Shown in pieces: positions 23,777-33,923 of a stretch of 64,000 bases of DNA. Below the pieces are notes generated by a model, which was not told the origin of the DNA, ran no database searches, and saw nothing but the letters and a program-made list of their open reading frames with translations. Within the stretch, counting starts at the first letter, position 1; every line of letters begins with the position of its first letter. The position numbers and the translations under genes are program-made. Source of the DNA: Klebsiella pneumoniae (GTDB taxonomy: Bacteria > Pseudomonadota > Gammaproteobacteria > Enterobacterales > Enterobacteriaceae). The DNA lies in the NCBI RefSeq assembly GCF_000742135.1, contig NZ_KN046818.1, forward strand, positions 124,001 to 188,000. Reading direction: 5' to 3'.

Positions 23777-26700
23777 CTAAAACTCAAACTGATAGAGCAA
23801 ATCGAGCGCCTGGTCGATGCCAGACACCGCTTCCACATATAGCTTAGGCATCAGGCGATAACGTAAAGTCAGCGTCGCCAGGGAATCGAAGATACCGACC
23901 CCGTATTTTACCTGCAGACCCGGCAGTACATAGCCGCTGACCACCACCTGGGAAGAATCGCCTACCCCTTCGGTGTCCAACGCCAAGTTGCTTACGCCAA
24001 ACGTCTCGCCGATTTTACCCACAACCTGACCACTTTGTGCAACCCCCATACCAATAAGCATTGAGGTCATCGCGGCGCTATCGCTCTGACCACTACTCAA
24101 ACCCTGGCCGCGCAGCAGATAAGACAGCGCTTCCTGCTGGGACATAACCGGATCAGAGAAGATCTCCGCTTTCGGCTGATCGGCGGAGCCGGTGACGCGA
24201 ACGCCGGCGATCACATCGTCTTCGGTGGCATCCGGGTTACGAATCGCTTCGATATTCAGCAACGGCTGATCCGGCGGGCCGGAGAACAGCAGCTCCCCTT
24301 TGCGGACAATCAAGTCCTGACCATAGGCGTGGAAACGGCCGTCCGGAATATTAATCTGCCCGTTGAGGCCCAGCCCCTGCTTGTCCTGCGCCACTTTCAA
24401 ATCACCGGTCAGACGCGCTTTCAGGCCGAAGGCTTCCAGACGAACGTTGTTGCCGACGTGAATGGTCAGGTTGCTGTTGATCGGGATGCTGGCGCTCTGC
24501 TGCTTAATCGGCTTGAGGTTTTTATCCAGCATCACTTCATCAGAGGAGACGCCGACCGCGCTCTCCGGCACCTCGTTGACCACGATCCGCGCCCAGGGCA
24601 CATCCACTTTGCCGTCGAGATTGAACAGGCTTGGCGTGGCGGTAAACACCACATCCGGCGATACATCGAGACGCACCATCGGCGGCACCGTGATCCGCAC
24701 CCGGCTGCCTTTCGCCGCAATTTGCGCCCGCCAGTTATCGATCTGCGTCCAGTCGGCGTTACCGCTGAGGGCGATTTGCCCCTGGCGGGTGTTCACCGTC
24801 CCCTGCAGGGTCGAGCGCGTGCCGTTGAAGTTCATCGCCAGCTGGCTCGGCTGCATATCAAACGGCATAAAGTTGCCGTCGATATCCACCCCGCTCAGCT
24901 GCATCTGGCCGAACAGCTGCGGACTTTTCACATTGCCGCCCAGACGCAGACGGGTGTTGAGCCTTCCCTCTGCCTTTTCACCACGAGCGAAAATCGGGTT
25001 GATCATCGCCAGCGAGAAGTTGCTGATATTGACGTTGCCGCCGAGATTACGCCGCCCCTGCGGGTCGGTAACCTGCACTTGCCCATCCAGTTGACCATTG
25101 TTGGTCAGGCGGATAAGCCAGCCCAGCTCGGCGCGATTGTTGTGCAGGTCGGCGCTGAGGTTCAGCGTATCGAACGCCACCGGCAACGGCGCGTCGTTGA
25201 CGACCTGGGTCACCTTGACGTTGCGCCCGCTGAGGGTCACTTTGCCCTGCGGCAGTCCCTCTTTGGTGGTGTCCCAGCTCACATCGGCATTACCGGTAAA
25301 CACGCCGCTGGCCTGGGTCGCCTCCGGCATAAACGGCTTGAGCATCGCCAGATCGAAGCGGTTGAGATTCACCCGCGCCCGTCCGCTGGCGCCCGCGTCA
25401 ATGGTTTCAGGCACGCAGAGCTCGGCGTTCGGGTTGGTCCAGCAGTGTGGCCCGATGCTGATTTTCTGCTCCAGATTGCGATAGTCCAGCGCAATGCTGC
25501 GCGTCAGCGCTACCGGCCCCACCGGCGTCTGGAAGCGGGTATCGCTCAGCGAGCCCTTCCAGCGTTCGGCCTGACGATCGAAGCTGCCTGCCAGCGCCAG
25601 CTGGCCGGAAACCGGATCGCCCTGCACGCGTAGCCGCAGCTCATGCTGTTTCTCTGTACCTTTGGCATTGAGCTGCACCAGGCTGATATTGACCCCCGGC
25701 TGGCTGATGCGATCCACCCGCACGTCCAGGTTACCGCCAATCTGATCGGTGGATTTCACATCCCCTTTGACGTTGACCTGGGCGATGGTCAGCTCCTGCC
25801 AGCGCAGCGCCCGGGCGGTGATGTCGGCCAGCAGCTGCGGCGCATCGACAGTGCCGCGCACTTTTACCAAGCCCTTCGCCGTCCCGCCGAGCCCCGGCAG
25901 CGCATTATCCAGGTGCGGCGCATCGATGGTGGCGTCGAGATTAAGATCCTTCACCCCCAGCTCGCCTTTGATATCAGCGCTGTTCGGGCCTAACGCCAGA
26001 TGCAGTCCCGGGATTTTCCACTGCAGATAGCTGTTACCCTGCAGCGAGCCCGCCACATCCACTTTGTTCTGCTTCACGTTGCCGGTAATTTTCAGCTCCG
26101 GCACCGACATCTGCCAGCTGCCGCCGTACAGGCTGCCCTGGGTCTTGATCCGGCCGTTAAGCTTCGACGGCCAGTCCGGCACCTCTTTGGCGGTGTTGAT
26201 GCCGTCGAGGGTCAGCTCGCCGCGCCAGCTGATCGCCTGCTGCCAGTCGAGCAGCGCCTTCAGCTCGGTTTTCCCTTCCAGGGCGTTGACCGTCAGCTTG
26301 TCGAGATTGATCTGCCGTTCATTGCCTTTGGCGTTGAGGGCGATTTTCGCCGGCGGCAGCGATTGACCTTTCACCGCGGTGGAGAAGGCCAGCGCATAGT
26401 CGGTCATTTTGCCGCTGAACTTCAGCTGGACATCGTCGGCCTGGAACTGCTTCTCGCCGCTGAACGGCCAGGCGAGCTGCTTACTCTTCAGCTCCATATT
26501 GAGCGGCAGCCCGGCCTCCGCCAGCTGCGCATCCGCGCGCAGCGTGGCCGCGACCGGCCCGCTTAAGTCCACTCCGACTTTGAGCGTTTTACGCACTTCG
26601 CCGCCCACCTTCAGCTGCACCTTCTCCCCTTTCATCGGGTCGACGTTCAGGGTTCCGGCGAGGGTAATGTCCACCGGCCAGTTATCCTGCAGCTGCGCGC

Positions 26701-27553
26701 TGCCCGAGGCGCTGACCTTGCCCTGATCGGAGTCGATATCAAGGGCGTCGAGCTTCATCTGGCCGTCAATACTGCTGACTTTCAGCAGCAGGTTATACAC
26801 GGTGATATCGGTATCGCCGGTCAGGCGCAGCTGCTCGCCGCGGAACGCCTGAATATTGAGGTTCAGCGGCAGATGGACATCGGTCATCGCCGGCAGCACC
26901 GGCTGCGAGAAGAGGTCGGTCATCGTCTCGCCGAGCGGTTTTTCCTGCGGCTGCGGGTTGTCAATTTTCGGATCAACCACCTGCTCCTGCGCCACTTTCG
27001 CCACCTTAGGCAGGGCGATCAGCAGCCCCTGCAGCGAGGTCGGCGTCAGGGTCAGATTTTTCTCCTGCCAGTCCAGGCCGGTGGAAAAATCGCGTACGGA
27101 GACCGCGGTATCATCGATTTTAACGTTGACGTTATGCAGCGCGACGCGGCTGAGGGTGATCGGATAAGGAGTGGAGAGATTCAGCGGCCCGCTGTCCTCT
27201 TCCTCGACCGGCGCTGAGGGCGGCATCTTCTTGGTATCGACGGCGACATAAATATCGCGCAGCGCGATGTCGTTTACGCACAGGCTGCTGTCCCACAGGC
27301 AGCGCAACCTGACGCTGAGGTGAAACTGACCGGCGGTCACCGCCACGCCGGGCTGTTCGTAGCGAACATTATCGAGGGTTAAATCACGCCAGCCACCGGT
27401 CACTTTGCCGATTTCCAGCCCCGGTACCCAGCGATCCGCCGCCTTGAACACCAGATGCAAGCCGGTGGTGGTCCCCACCAGGAACCCGACGGTTCCCAGC
27501 AGGAGCACCAACACGATTAAGACGCCGAGGCTTATCTTCTTCCATAAACTCAT
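23777..27553 (-). CDS. tamB: translocation and assembly module subunit TamB
   Basis: A 1258-residue inner-membrane-anchored periplasmic protein. A single N-terminal signal anchor (about residues 7-28, [18 protein letters not shown]) is followed by an extended repetitive beta-strand region (AsmA/VPS13-like groove). The conserved C-terminal DUF490 domain (about 900-1258) ends LLYQFEF with a terminal phenylalanine. With TamA it helps assemble outer-membrane proteins, and it contributes to phospholipid transport between the membranes. ATGA overlap with tamA (27550-27553). Full length compared with E. coli (1259). Large antisense ORFs within it are by-products of codon use. Confidence 0.97.
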   Translation of the reverse strand: MSLWKKISLGVLIVLVLLLGTVGFLVGTTTGLHLVFKAADRWVPGLEIGKVTGGWRDLTLDNVRYEQPGVAVTAGQFHLSVRLRCLWDSSLCVNDIALRDIYVAVDTKKMPPSAPVEEEDSGPLNLSTPYPITLSRVALHNVNVKIDDTAVSVRDFSTGLDWQEKNLTLTPTSLQGLLIALPKVAKVAQEQVVDPKIDNPQPQEKPLGETMTDLFSQPVLPAMTDVHLPLNLNIQAFRGEQLRLTGDTDITVYNLLLKVSSIDGQMKLDALDIDSDQGKVSASGSAQLQDNWPVDITLAGTLNVDPMKGEKVQLKVGGEVRKTLKVGVDLSGPVAATLRADAQLAEAGLPLNMELKSKQLAWPFSGEKQFQADDVQLKFSGKMTDYALAFSTAVKGQSLPPAKIALNAKGNERQINLDKLTVNALEGKTELKALLDWQQAISWRGELTLDGINTAKEVPDWPSKLNGRIKTQGSLYGGSWQMSVPELKITGNVKQNKVDVAGSLQGNSYLQWKIPGLHLALGPNSADIKGELGVKDLNLDATIDAPHLDNALPGLGGTAKGLVKVRGTVDAPQLLADITARALRWQELTIAQVNVKGDVKSTDQIGGNLDVRVDRISQPGVNISLVQLNAKGTEKQHELRLRVQGDPVSGQLALAGSFDRQAERWKGSLSDTRFQTPVGPVALTRSIALDYRNLEQKISIGPHCWTNPNAELCVPETIDAGASGRARVNLNRFDLAMLKPFMPEATQASGVFTGNADVSWDTTKEGLPQGKVTLSGRNVKVTQVVNDAPLPVAFDTLNLSADLHNNRAELGWLIRLTNNGQLDGQVQVTDPQGRRNLGGNVNISNFSLAMINPIFARGEKAEGRLNTRLRLGGNVKSPQLFGQMQLSGVDIDGNFMPFDMQPSQLAMNFNGTRSTLQGTVNTRQGQIALSGNADWTQIDNWRAQIAAKGSRVRITVPPMVRLDVSPDVVFTATPSLFNLDGKVDVPWARIVVNEVPESAVGVSSDEVMLDKNLKPIKQQSASIPINSNLTIHVGNNVRLEAFGLKARLTGDLKVAQDKQGLGLNGQINIPDGRFHAYGQDLIVRKGELLFSGPPDQPLLNIEAIRNPDATEDDVIAGVRVTGSADQPKAEIFSDPVMSQQEALSYLLRGQGLSSGQSDSAAMTSMLIGMGVAQSGQVVGKIGETFGVSNLALDTEGVGDSSQVVVSGYVLPGLQVKYGVGIFDSLATLTLRYRLMPKLYVEAVSGIDQALDLLYQFEF

Positions 27554-29283
27554 AATTCAGGCCCCAGACCGATGTAAAACTGTAAACCATGCTCTTCTTT
27601 GTCGCCGATCGGCCGGGCGATATCCAGCTTGATCGGCCCCACCGGCGACTGCCAGCGCACGCCCACCCCGGCGCCGGTTTTGAAATCGCTCTCGCGAATA
27701 TCGCTGACCGCTTCGCCGCTATCTACAAACACGGCGCCCCACCATTTACCACTGACGTTGTACTGATACTCCAGCGAGCCAGTCGCCAGCTTCGAGGCCC
27801 CGATCAGCTTGCCGTCATCGTCCTTCGGCGAGATAGATTTGTATTTATAGCCGCGAATACTGCGATCGCCCCCGGCGAAAAAACGCAGATCCGGCGGCAC
27901 CTTGTCAAAGTTGTCCGCTTCGATCCAGCCAAGGTTGCCGCGCACCACAAAGCGGTGGCGGTCATAGAGGGTACGGATCCAGACGTCCTGGGCCTGCATC
28001 ACGATGAAGTTGATGTCCGAGCCCCACATGGTGTTGGAGTAGTCCACCGAGTAGCGCTGGGAATCGCCCCAGGTAGGCATCAGGCCGCCGCGGGAGCGAG
28101 TGCGGTTCACCGAGACCCCAGGATAAATCAGCATGGTGGTGTTGGTGACGTTCGCCTGGGTAAAGTGATCCAGGCTCCAGCGCAGGTTAATCGCTCGCTG
28201 CCAGCCGCTCGACATCTCCCAGAAACGCGAGACCCCCAGGGTGGTAGAGTCGGCCTGGGTATCATTGAGGTCGGTACGCTTAAAACCGCCCTGCATCAGA
28301 TAATACTGTTCAAGGGGGCTCTTCAGCAGTGGGACTTTATAGGTAAAGTCGAACTGCTGCTCCGGGGCGGAGAGGCTGACGCTGGAGGTCAGGCTGTGGC
28401 CATACGAGTTTACCCATGGTTTTTTCCACGTGGCTTTCACCCGCGGACCGACGTCTGTGGAATAGCCGACCCCAGTTTCCACGGTGTTCTCTTTGCGAGG
28501 CGAGACAACGCCCTGCAGAGGCAGCACCTTGGTTTTCCGCGACTTAGCAAAATCAGGCGCCACCACCACCGAACTGAACCAGCCGGTCGCCGCCAGGCGG
28601 CGGTTTAGCTCGGCCAGATCCTGCGAGGTGTAGTAGTCGCCCTCTTTAAACGGCACGAGGTTTTGCAGGTATTCATCGCGGATTTGCGAGCCAGAGAAAG
28701 TGACGTGGCCAAAGCGATAGCGTTCGCCGCTGTCGTAATCGATATCCCAGAACGCCTGATGACGGTCGAGGGAGACCCCGAGCTGGCTCTTAAGAAACTC
28801 GCTGTCAAAGTAGCCTTTGCGCAGGGCGACGCGGGTCAGCGAGCTCTTGAAGCCGTCGTAATCCCCGTGGTTGAGCACCGTCCCGATGGCCGGGCGCGTT
28901 TTCAGCAGCGCCAGGTAGTCGCTATCGGTGCGGGCGCCGCCGCGCAGAATCACCTCGGTTCCGCCAATGCGCACCGGTTCTCCCGGGGTCACTTTGGCGA
29001 TCAGCACCTGACGTCCCCTTTTCGGCGGCGGACGCAAATCAAATTCAATCGTCGGCTCGTAATAACCCAGCGCTTTCAGACCTTCGCGAATGGCGTCATC
29101 GACGCGCGCGCGAAAGCGACGATCCGGCGTGACTTCATCGCTCTGGATGGTGGAAAGCTGGGCGCGAACGTTTTTCTCCAGCTCCCCGGATAATCCCTCA
29201 ACCTGCAAACGCACATTCGCTGCGCTGGCGACCCCGCTGACCAGCAAAAGGCTGGTGACACATAACTGGCGGATTTTTAGCAC
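27550..29283 (-). CDS. tamA: translocation and assembly module subunit TamA
   Basis: A 577-residue outer-membrane protein of the BamA/Omp85 family. The signal peptide is [20 protein letters not shown], then [10 protein letters not shown]. Three POTRA domains cover about residues 22-265. The C-terminal 16-strand barrel includes the conserved L6 motif [20 protein letters not shown] (R-G-Y/F) near 475 and ends FYIGLGPEL. Partner of TamB, which follows with a 4-bp overlap. Divergent from msrA. Confidence 0.97.
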   Translation of the reverse strand: MLKIRQLCVTSLLLVSGVASAANVRLQVEGLSGELEKNVRAQLSTIQSDEVTPDRRFRARVDDAIREGLKALGYYEPTIEFDLRPPPKRGRQVLIAKVTPGEPVRIGGTEVILRGGARTDSDYLALLKTRPAIGTVLNHGDYDGFKSSLTRVALRKGYFDSEFLKSQLGVSLDRHQAFWDIDYDSGERYRFGHVTFSGSQIRDEYLQNLVPFKEGDYYTSQDLAELNRRLAATGWFSSVVVAPDFAKSRKTKVLPLQGVVSPRKENTVETGVGYSTDVGPRVKATWKKPWVNSYGHSLTSSVSLSAPEQQFDFTYKVPLLKSPLEQYYLMQGGFKRTDLNDTQADSTTLGVSRFWEMSSGWQRAINLRWSLDHFTQANVTNTTMLIYPGVSVNRTRSRGGLMPTWGDSQRYSVDYSNTMWGSDINFIVMQAQDVWIRTLYDRHRFVVRGNLGWIEADNFDKVPPDLRFFAGGDRSIRGYKYKSISPKDDDGKLIGASKLATGSLEYQYNVSGKWWGAVFVDSGEAVSDIRESDFKTGAGVGVRWQSPVGPIKLDIARPIGDKEEHGLQFYIGLGPEL

Positions 29284-29491
29284 ATTTTCTCCTGAATATC
29301 CCTGTTTCCTCTACAGGAAACACTGGCGCCGCTCCACGGCTTAACAAAACCCTAACAACATAGGGTTGAAAAAGTGGCAATAACCCAAATAATTCTTATG
29401 TATTAATCTAGACGTATTACGCGTATTTATTGTGTTAAAAGACACGCTTCGTTACAACCTTAACGACGATTTCTGTATTGAGAGGCCAACC

Positions 29492-30130
29492 GTGAGTCTA
29501 TTTGATAAAACGCATCTTGTCGCCCAGGCGGATGCGCTGCCTGGACGCAATACCCCCATGCCAGTGGCGACGCTCCACGCAGTTAACGGCCACTCGATGA
29601 CCAACGTCCCGGCGGGGATGGAAGTGGCGCTGTTCGCCATGGGCTGCTTCTGGGGAGTTGAGCGCCTGTTCTGGCAATTGCCGGGGGTTTACAGCACCGC
29701 CGCAGGTTACACTGGCGGCTATACGCCCAATCCGACCTATCGCGAAGTGTGCAGCGGCCAGACCGGTCACGCGGAAGCGGTACGCGTGGTTTATGATCCG
29801 CAGGTGATTAGCTATGAGCAGTTATTGCAGGTGTTCTGGGAAAACCACGATCCGGCGCAGGGTATGCGACAGGGTAACGACCACGGCACCCAGTACCGCT
29901 CGGCGATTTACCCGCTGACCCCGGAACAGACGGAGGCGGCAAAGGCCAGCCTCGCCCGCTTCCAGGCGGCGATGAACGACGCGCACGATACCCGTCACAT
30001 CACCACCGAGATCGCCACCGCCAAACCGTTCTACTATGCCGAGGACGATCACCAGCAGTATCTGTATAAAAACCCGCACGGCTATTGCGGCATCGGCGGC
30101 ATTGGCGTCTGCCTGCCGCCTCAGGCGTAA
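29492..30130 (+). CDS. msrA: peptide methionine-(S)-S-oxide reductase A
   Basis: Read from GTG 29492-29494 ([19 protein letters not shown]), preceded by TGAGAGG; this gives 212 residues, the E. coli length. The frame is open 60 bp earlier, but there is no equivalent extension in the family. The active-site motif is [11 protein letters not shown], with the catalytic cysteine at about residue 52, and the resolving cysteines lie in the C-terminal part ([12 protein letters not shown]). It repairs oxidised methionine. Confidence 0.96.
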   Translation: MSLFDKTHLVAQADALPGRNTPMPVATLHAVNGHSMTNVPAGMEVALFAMGCFWGVERLFWQLPGVYSTAAGYTGGYTPNPTYREVCSGQTGHAEAVRVVYDPQVISYEQLLQVFWENHDPAQGMRQGNDHGTQYRSAIYPLTPEQTEAAKASLARFQAAMNDAHDTRHITTEIATAKPFYYAEDDHQQYLYKNPHGYCGIGGIGVCLPPQA

Positions 30131-30215
30131 TTCTGATTTCCGCCTCAACAGCGAGGCGGTCAATGAACGCTCTGGCGGCTTTACATTCCCTTACGCTATA
30201 CTAGCCAGTGTGACA

Positions 30216-30246
30216 GCCGGTCCAGCGCCTTCGGACCGGTTTTTTA
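30216..30246 (+). terminator. intrinsic terminator after msrA
   Basis: CCGGTCC and GGACCGG form a 7-bp stem around a 9-nt loop, followed by a U-tract (TTTTTT). It lies 86 bp after msrA and 65 bp before ytfL, so it ends msrA transcription or attenuates ytfL. Confidence 0.75.
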
Positions 30247-30310
30247 TGTATTCCACATTTGAGTTATCAACTTCCCTTCCGAGGATCTGGCCTCAACGGT
30301 CAGAAAAGAT

Positions 30311-31648
30311 ATGTTAAACAGTATTTTAGTAATACTCTGTCTGATAGCCGTCAGTGCGTTTTTTTCGATATCGGAAATTTCACTGGCAGCCTCACGTAAA
30401 ATCAAACTGAAACTGCTGGCCGATGAAGGCAACGTCAACGCACAGCGGGTGCTGAAGATGCAGGAGAACCCGGGCACCTTCTTTACCGTCGTGCAGATTG
30501 GCCTCAACGCCGTCGCCATTCTTGGCGGTATTGTGGGCGACGCGGCTTTCTCACCGGCGTTTCATAGCCTGCTCAGCGGGTATTTGTCACCGGAGCTCTC
30601 CGAGCAGCTGAGCTTCATCATCTCTTTTACCCTGGTCACCAGCTTGTTCATCCTGTTTGCTGACCTGACTCCGAAACGCATCGGTATGATTGCGCCCGAA
30701 ACAGTGGCCCTGCGCATCATCAACCCGATGCGCTTCTGCCTGTTAGTCTTCCGCCCGCTGGTGTGGTTGTTTAACGGCATGGCCAACATGATCTTCCGCA
30801 TCTTCAAACTGCCGATGGTGCGGAAAGACGATATCACTTCCGATGATATCTATGCCGTGGTCGAGGCCGGCGCGCTGGCCGGGGTGCTGCGCAAGCAGGA
30901 GCATGAGCTAATTGAGAACGTGTTCGAGCTGGAGTCCCGCACCGTTCCTTCCTCCATGACCCCGCGTGAAAGCGTCATTTGGTTTGATTTGCACGAAGAC
31001 GAGCAGAGCCTGAAGAATAAAGTGGCCGAACATCCGCACTCGAAGTTCCTCGTCTGTAATGAAGATATCGACCACATTATCGGTTACGTCGATTCAAAAG
31101 ATCTGCTGAACCGCGTGCTGGCGAACCAGAGCCTGGTGCTGACCGGCGGCGTACAGATCCGCAACACGTTGATCGTGCCGGACACCCTGACCCTGTCGGA
31201 AGCGCTGGAAAGCTTCAAAACCGCCGGGGAAGACTTCGCGGTGATCATGAATGAATACGCGCTGGTGGTCGGGATCATCACTCTCAACGACGTGATGACC
31301 ACCCTGATGGGCGACCTCGTCGGCCAGGGGCTGGAAGAGCAGATCGTCGCCCGCGATGAAAACTCGTGGCTGATCGATGGCGGTACGCCGATTGATGACG
31401 TGATGCGCGTGCTGGATATCGACGAGTTCCCGCAGTCCGGGAATTACGAGACCATCGGCGGCTTTATGATGTTTATGCTGCGTAAAATCCCCAAACGCAC
31501 CGACGCGGTGAAGTTCTCCGGCTATAAGTTTGAGGTCGTGGATATCGATAACTACCGTATCGACCAGCTGCTGGTGACCCGCATCGATAACAAGCCAACG
31601 GTGCTGGTGCCGAAGCAGGCGGAAACGGCGGAAAGCCAGAACGCCTGA
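30311..31648 (+). CDS. ytfL: CNNM/CorC-type membrane transporter YtfL
   Basis: A 445-residue inner-membrane protein. The N-terminal DUF21/CNNM domain (about 1-190) has four hydrophobic segments and the motif SISEISLAASRKIKLK near residue 20. It is followed by a CBS-pair domain (about 205-335; SSMTPRESVIWFDL, FAVIMNEYALVVGIITLNDVM) and a C-terminal CorC_HlyC domain (about 350-430; SWLIDGGTPIDDVMRVLDID). Homologues are linked to divalent cation export; E. coli YtfL has been implicated in cadaverine export and pH resistance (from memory). No start ambiguity. Confidence 0.92.
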   Translation: MLNSILVILCLIAVSAFFSISEISLAASRKIKLKLLADEGNVNAQRVLKMQENPGTFFTVVQIGLNAVAILGGIVGDAAFSPAFHSLLSGYLSPELSEQLSFIISFTLVTSLFILFADLTPKRIGMIAPETVALRIINPMRFCLLVFRPLVWLFNGMANMIFRIFKLPMVRKDDITSDDIYAVVEAGALAGVLRKQEHELIENVFELESRTVPSSMTPRESVIWFDLHEDEQSLKNKVAEHPHSKFLVCNEDIDHIIGYVDSKDLLNRVLANQSLVLTGGVQIRNTLIVPDTLTLSEALESFKTAGEDFAVIMNEYALVVGIITLNDVMTTLMGDLVGQGLEEQIVARDENSWLIDGGTPIDDVMRVLDIDEFPQSGNYETIGGFMMFMLRKIPKRTDAVKFSGYKFEVVDIDNYRIDQLLVTRIDNKPTVLVPKQAETAESQNA

Positions 31649-31670
31649 GCGTAATCTTTTCTCTCTCCTA

Positions 31671-31698
31671 AGGGCGGATGACCATCCGCCCTATTTTT
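31671..31698 (+). terminator. intrinsic terminator of ytfL
   Basis: AGGGCGGATG, 2-nt loop AC, CATCCGCCCT, then ATTTTTAT. A perfect 10-bp stem with a U-tract, 22 bp after the stop codon. Confidence 0.9.
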
Positions 31699-31730
31699 AT
31701 GGCCCAAATGGTTATCCCACACTCCCACTT

Positions 31731-31850
31731 AACAAAATTGCTTTATCGGTGGGCTACAGCGATCCGGTCTATTTCACCCGCTTGTTTCGTAAACATAACG
31801 GCATCCCACCGGGCGAATATCGCAAACGCTATGCGGAAATGAAGGGCTAA
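31731..31850 (+). pseudogene. 3' remnant of an AraC-family regulator gene
   Basis: Forty codons without a start, ending in TAA, encode the last helix-turn-helix of an AraC protein: KIALSVGYSDPVYFTRLFRK then HNGIPPGEYRKRYAEMKG. The Gly-Tyr-x-Asp-x-x-Tyr-Phe-x-R-x-F-R/K-K signature is intact, but everything upstream is gone; the ytfL terminator lies 33 bp before it. A terminator follows directly (31861). It is therefore the tail of a lost gene, kept between ytfL and ytfK. Confidence 0.8.
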
Positions 31851-31860
31851 AAACATCAAC

Positions 31861-31884
31861 GGCTCCCATCGGGAGCCGTCTTTT
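31861..31884 (+). terminator. terminator after the AraC remnant
   Basis: GGCTCCC-ATC-GGGAGCC followed by GTCTTTT. It probably belonged to the lost araC-type gene and now separates it from convergent ytfK. Confidence 0.75.
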
Positions 31885-31911
31885 ACCTACTACGTACTGC
31901 TACGTGCCAGG

Positions 31912-32118
31912 TTATGCCATCTCAGTTTGCAGACGCAACACCTGACGATTGACTTCGGACATCACTGACAGATGCAGCTTGTCCTTGACCTTCGGGATAA
32001 GGATTTTGCCCTTATCAAATTCAAATGCGCCAACGTCCTTGATGTACAACCGTCCACGAAACAGGATCTTCACGTACTTCGCCACTTGCAGCGGATTGTA
32101 GCGTTGGAAAATTTTCAT
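31912..32118 (-). CDS. ytfK: stringent-response modulator YtfK
   Basis: A 68-residue DUF1107 protein ([20 protein letters not shown] start, LRLQTEMA end), same length as E. coli YtfK. E. coli YtfK binds SpoT and tilts it towards ppGpp synthesis under phosphate and fatty acid starvation, and its gene is PhoB-regulated. GGCAGGAGAGA precedes the ATG on the minus strand. No clear PhoB box was found by eye. Confidence 0.94.
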   Translation of the reverse strand: MKIFQRYNPLQVAKYVKILFRGRLYIKDVGAFEFDKGKILIPKVKDKLHLSVMSEVNRQVLRLQTEMA

Positions 32119-32441
32119 TCTTCTCTCCTGCCAGGGTTACGCTCTTGTGGTGCCACAGTTAGCCCACGTCTTGGGAGCGCAAATTTTAATGCCCTAAAAC
32201 TATAGTCCAGAATCTCAGAGGGACCCAGTATGTATAAGTTTATTTACCCTTTGATGACAATAATTCAGAATTTTCGTTTCAGACATACGATGAAGTAAGT
32301 ATAAGTCGCCGTTTTACGACTAATTTGTGCGTCAACACGCAAACTGGCATCCTCATTGCGGGTAATCACCGTCAATCGCACTTATGATTAAACGAGACCA
32401 AGTGGTCGGATCACCTGCATAAAAAAGATTAAGGATTGCGC
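32119..32441. other. ytfK-ytfJ divergent intergenic region
   Basis: 323 bp without a gene. It must carry the divergent promoters. ACTATAGT at 32198-32205 reads as a -10-like hexamer on both strands, and the stretch 32225-32330 is AT-rich. No ORF, RNA gene or strong hairpin was recognised. Confidence 0.4.
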
Positions 32442-32999
32442 ATGACCCTACGTAGCATACTGGCCGCCTCGTTACTGCTTCTCCCGCTGCTGGCCACAGC
32501 GCATAACTTCGTCGACGGCCAGCGCGTGGCGCCCGTTGGCGTCGCGGATCGGGGAGAGCTTATTCTGGATAAGGATAAGTTTAGCTATAAAAACTGGAAT
32601 AGCGCCCAGCTGGCGGGAAAAGTGCGCGTGGTCCAGCACATCGCCGGACGCTCGTCAGCAAAAGAGAAGAATGCCAATCTGATCGAGGCGATTAAAGCGG
32701 CGGGCTTCCCGCACGATCGCTATCAGACCACCACCATTGTAAACACTGACGACGCCATCCCGGGCACCGGGATGTTTGTACGCAACAGCATTGAAAGTAA
32801 TAAAAAGCTCTTCCCATGGTCGCAATTTATCGTCGACAGCAACGGCCTGGTGCGGAAAGCCTGGCAGCTGGACGAGAAGAGCTCAGCGATCGTGGTGCTG
32901 GATAAGAACGGGCGTGTGCAGTGGGCTAAAGACGGCGCCCTCACCCAACAAGAGGTGCAGCAGGTGATCGACCTGCTGCATAAATTGCTTAATAAATAG
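32442..32999 (+). CDS. ytfJ: periplasmic thioredoxin-fold protein YtfJ
   Basis: A 185-residue protein read from ATG 32442-32444 with AAGGA at a good distance; a TTG two codons earlier is unlikely. Signal peptide [20 protein letters not shown], then HNFVDG. The fold is thioredoxin-like ([38 protein letters not shown]), but the CxxC active site is absent. Function unknown. Convergent with cysQ; the 3' ends overlap by 11 bp. Confidence 0.93.
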   Translation: MTLRSILAASLLLLPLLATAHNFVDGQRVAPVGVADRGELILDKDKFSYKNWNSAQLAGKVRVVQHIAGRSSAKEKNANLIEAIKAAGFPHDRYQTTTIVNTDDAIPGTGMFVRNSIESNKKLFPWSQFIVDSNGLVRKAWQLDEKSSAIVVLDKNGRVQWAKDGALTQQEVQQVIDLLHKLLNK

Positions 33000-33732
33000 A
33001 GACCCGGAAGCCGGGGTTGAGGAAGGATTCACGCGGCGTGTAGTCGAGGGTTTTCCCCTGCCAGTCGTGAACATGCGCCCCGGCGGCCACCGCGACCGCA
33101 TGGCCGGCGGCGGTGTCCCAGGTGCTGGTCGGCCCGAAGCGCGGATAGAGCTGGGCCTGACCTTCCGCCACCAGGCAGAATTTCAGCGACGAACCGATTG
33201 AGGTGGTCTGGTGTTCGCCCAGTTGCTCAAGGTACTCCTGCAGCTCCGGATCGTTGCTATGGGAGCGGCTAATCACCACCAGCGGCGGACGGGCATCGCG
33301 GACCTGGATCTGCTTGCGTACGCCGCACTCTTCTTTCCAGGCTTTGCCATTTTGCGCGCTGTACATCACCTTCATCACCGGCGCATAGACAACCCCCAGC
33401 GTCGGCTTGCCGTTTTCAATCAGCGCGATATTGACGGTGAATTCGCCGTTACGCTTAATAAACTCTTTGGTGCCGTCCAGCGGGTCGACCAGCCAGTAGC
33501 GCTGCCAGTGCTGGCGCACTTCCCACGCCGGCGGGTCCTCCTCGGAGAGGATCGGGGTATCCGGATCCAGCGCCTGCAGGCCGCTGACAATGACTTTATG
33601 CGCTGCGATATCCGCCGCCGTGACCGGAGAATCATCTTTCTTGCTGGCGACGTTGATCGGCTGGTTTCCATCGTAGACTTCCATGATGGCATCGCCCGCA
33701 TTCCGTGCAAGCTGACATACTTGTTCTAACAT
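32989..33732 (-). CDS. cysQ: 3'(2'),5'-bisphosphate nucleotidase
   Basis: A 247-residue Mg-dependent, lithium-sensitive phosphatase of the inositol monophosphatase family. Motif A is [11 protein letters not shown] (Glu64 region), motif B is [20 protein letters not shown] (Asp83, Asp86), and motif C is [16 protein letters not shown] near 205. It recycles PAP/PAPS from sulfate assimilation. Divergent from cpdB across about 190 bp, as in E. coli. Confidence 0.96.
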   Translation of the reverse strand: MLEQVCQLARNAGDAIMEVYDGNQPINVASKKDDSPVTAADIAAHKVIVSGLQALDPDTPILSEEDPPAWEVRQHWQRYWLVDPLDGTKEFIKRNGEFTVNIALIENGKPTLGVVYAPVMKVMYSAQNGKAWKEECGVRKQIQVRDARPPLVVISRSHSNDPELQEYLEQLGEHQTTSIGSSLKFCLVAEGQAQLYPRFGPTSTWDTAAGHAVAVAAGAHVHDWQGKTLDYTPRESFLNPGFRVSIY

Positions 33733-33923
33733 TCTCCACCTCGTCTGGTTACAGTGGCGTTAACTCGTTGTTTTATTTATATCGCATCACCGCGAGTTCC
33801 GCTATCTGTGATAACGATGGCGGTTTCTCTGCCCGCTTTTCTGGCAAGATTCACATTTCTGTAAGCAACAGAATATAAATACATTTTCTTCTGTGCTATC
33901 GCTCATAAAAAAGGACGCCTCTG

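Noticed and set aside
24329-25633. 434-codon plus-strand ORF inside tamB
   Set aside because: Antisense to tamB, Arg/His-rich, no homologous features; the same holds for 27589-28608 opposite tamA.
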